Origin: Salegentibacter agarivorans | Lineage (GTDB): Bacteria; Bacteroidota; Bacteroidia; Flavobacteriales; Flavobacteriaceae | Direction of reading: 5' to 3' | DNA: 64,000 nt | Assembly: GCF_900113135.1 (NCBI RefSeq) | Contig: NZ_FOOH01000011.1 | Location: 87,285-151,284 of the forward strand | Shown: piece by piece, positions 63,693 to 64,000 of the stretch | How positions within the stretch are numbered: the first letter of the stretch is position 1 | Layout of the letters: each line of letters opens with the position of its first letter | Notes under the pieces: generated by a model | Database searches by the model: none | The model's input: the letters and a program-made list of their open reading frames with translations, nothing else | Told to the model about the DNA's origin: nothing | Made by a program: the position numbers and the translations under genes

Positions 63693-63778
63693 TCTTTATA
63701 AATGTTTTGTAAGAGGAAGCGATTCTTCTTTTTGTAAATCTTCTTTCTGATAAAAAAAGGCAAAGCAGCGCCCCCTTG

Positions 63779-64000
63779 CTATGCGATACTGAATTTTCTT
63801 AAGTTGTGCGCCATAGCTATTAATCCTATCTCAGTAGTTACTTTATCCATTCCCCGCAACATAAACCGCTTAAAGCCCATATTTTGCTTGATATTTCCAA
63901 AGACGGCTTCAACATCCCAGCATCTTCTTTTGCGATGTGCTATTCCCTCTTCACTTAGCAGTAGGTTCCTGGCCTTTTCCTTGAGGCGAATCAGGTTGTG
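63779..64000 (-). mobile_element. IS1182-family transposase, C-terminal end only
   Basis: The minus strand is open from the window edge to a TAG at 63779, giving the last 73 residues of a DDE transposase. The segment RRCWDVEAVFGNIKQNMGF, then FKRFMLRG and LIAMAHNLRKF, is the C-terminal pattern of IS1182-type transposases. The rest of the element is outside the window, so neither its terminal repeats nor its target duplication can be seen. Confidence 0.85.

Overview
The window looks like chromosome of a low-GC Bacteroidota, most likely a marine Flavobacteriaceae of the Gramella/Christiangramia, Zunongwangia or Salegentibacter type. The evidence is two SusC/SusD pairs, many lipoproteins with short lipoboxes, LytTR and LuxR-type regulators, TAnnTTTG-like promoters, and laminarin- and mannan-type polysaccharide loci. 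Genus placement is an inference. I saw no tRNA, rRNA or CRISPR array.

Layout. (1) 1-17.2 kb, minus strand: a laminarin (beta-1,3-glucan) utilisation locus. A membrane-spanning propeller/LuxR regulator sits upstream of SusC, SusD, a PKD surface lipoprotein and a PKD-GH16 lipoprotein. A structured terminator follows, then GH3 and GH16, another terminator, then a tandem-DUF1080 lipoprotein and a Gfo/Idh/MocA oxidoreductase cut by the window edge. (2) 17.4-28.9 kb, plus strand: a PLP enzyme, an EamA exporter, two tandem GH9 glycosidases, a PAS/LuxR-like regulator and a TPR histidine kinase with a TTG start. (3) 29-33.4 kb, minus strand: five genes, four of them for exported small proteins (three SnoaL/NTF2-like) and one SDR, lying between that kinase and a LytTR response regulator. 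(4) 33.4-49.7 kb: a patchwork with much decay. It holds a broken epimerase/GH130 pair cut by an integrase fragment, a serine hydrolase, an ExbB-like protein, a LytS/LytR pair, a DUF4143 ATPase with direct repeats in front, an XRE regulator, a lipase with an in-frame stop, remnants of integrative-element genes, and a mannan operon whose epimerase, GH130 and symporter are intact but whose GH26 mannanase is wrecked. (5) 49.9-63.2 kb: an AraC regulator and a long minus-strand operon (GMC oxidoreductase, SusC, SusD, Gfo/Idh, TolB-like propeller, two DUF1080 lipoproteins), divergent from an exported sugar isomerase-like TIM barrel. (6) The right edge carries the end of an IS1182-type transposase.

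How it fits together. The laminarin locus would bind and import beta-1,3-glucan (SusCD, PKD protein), cut it with two GH16 enzymes and finish it with GH3. The two DUF1080 plus Gfo/Idh modules match the gene kinds of the oxidative glycoside route (oxidise C3 of a sugar, eliminate the glycosidic bond, hydrate the product). One is attached to the laminarin locus and the other has its own SusCD importer and a GMC dehydrogenase; this pairing is the most interesting system in the window. The mannan locus is half dead: phosphorolysis genes survive while the endo-enzyme and a second copy of the pathway have decayed.
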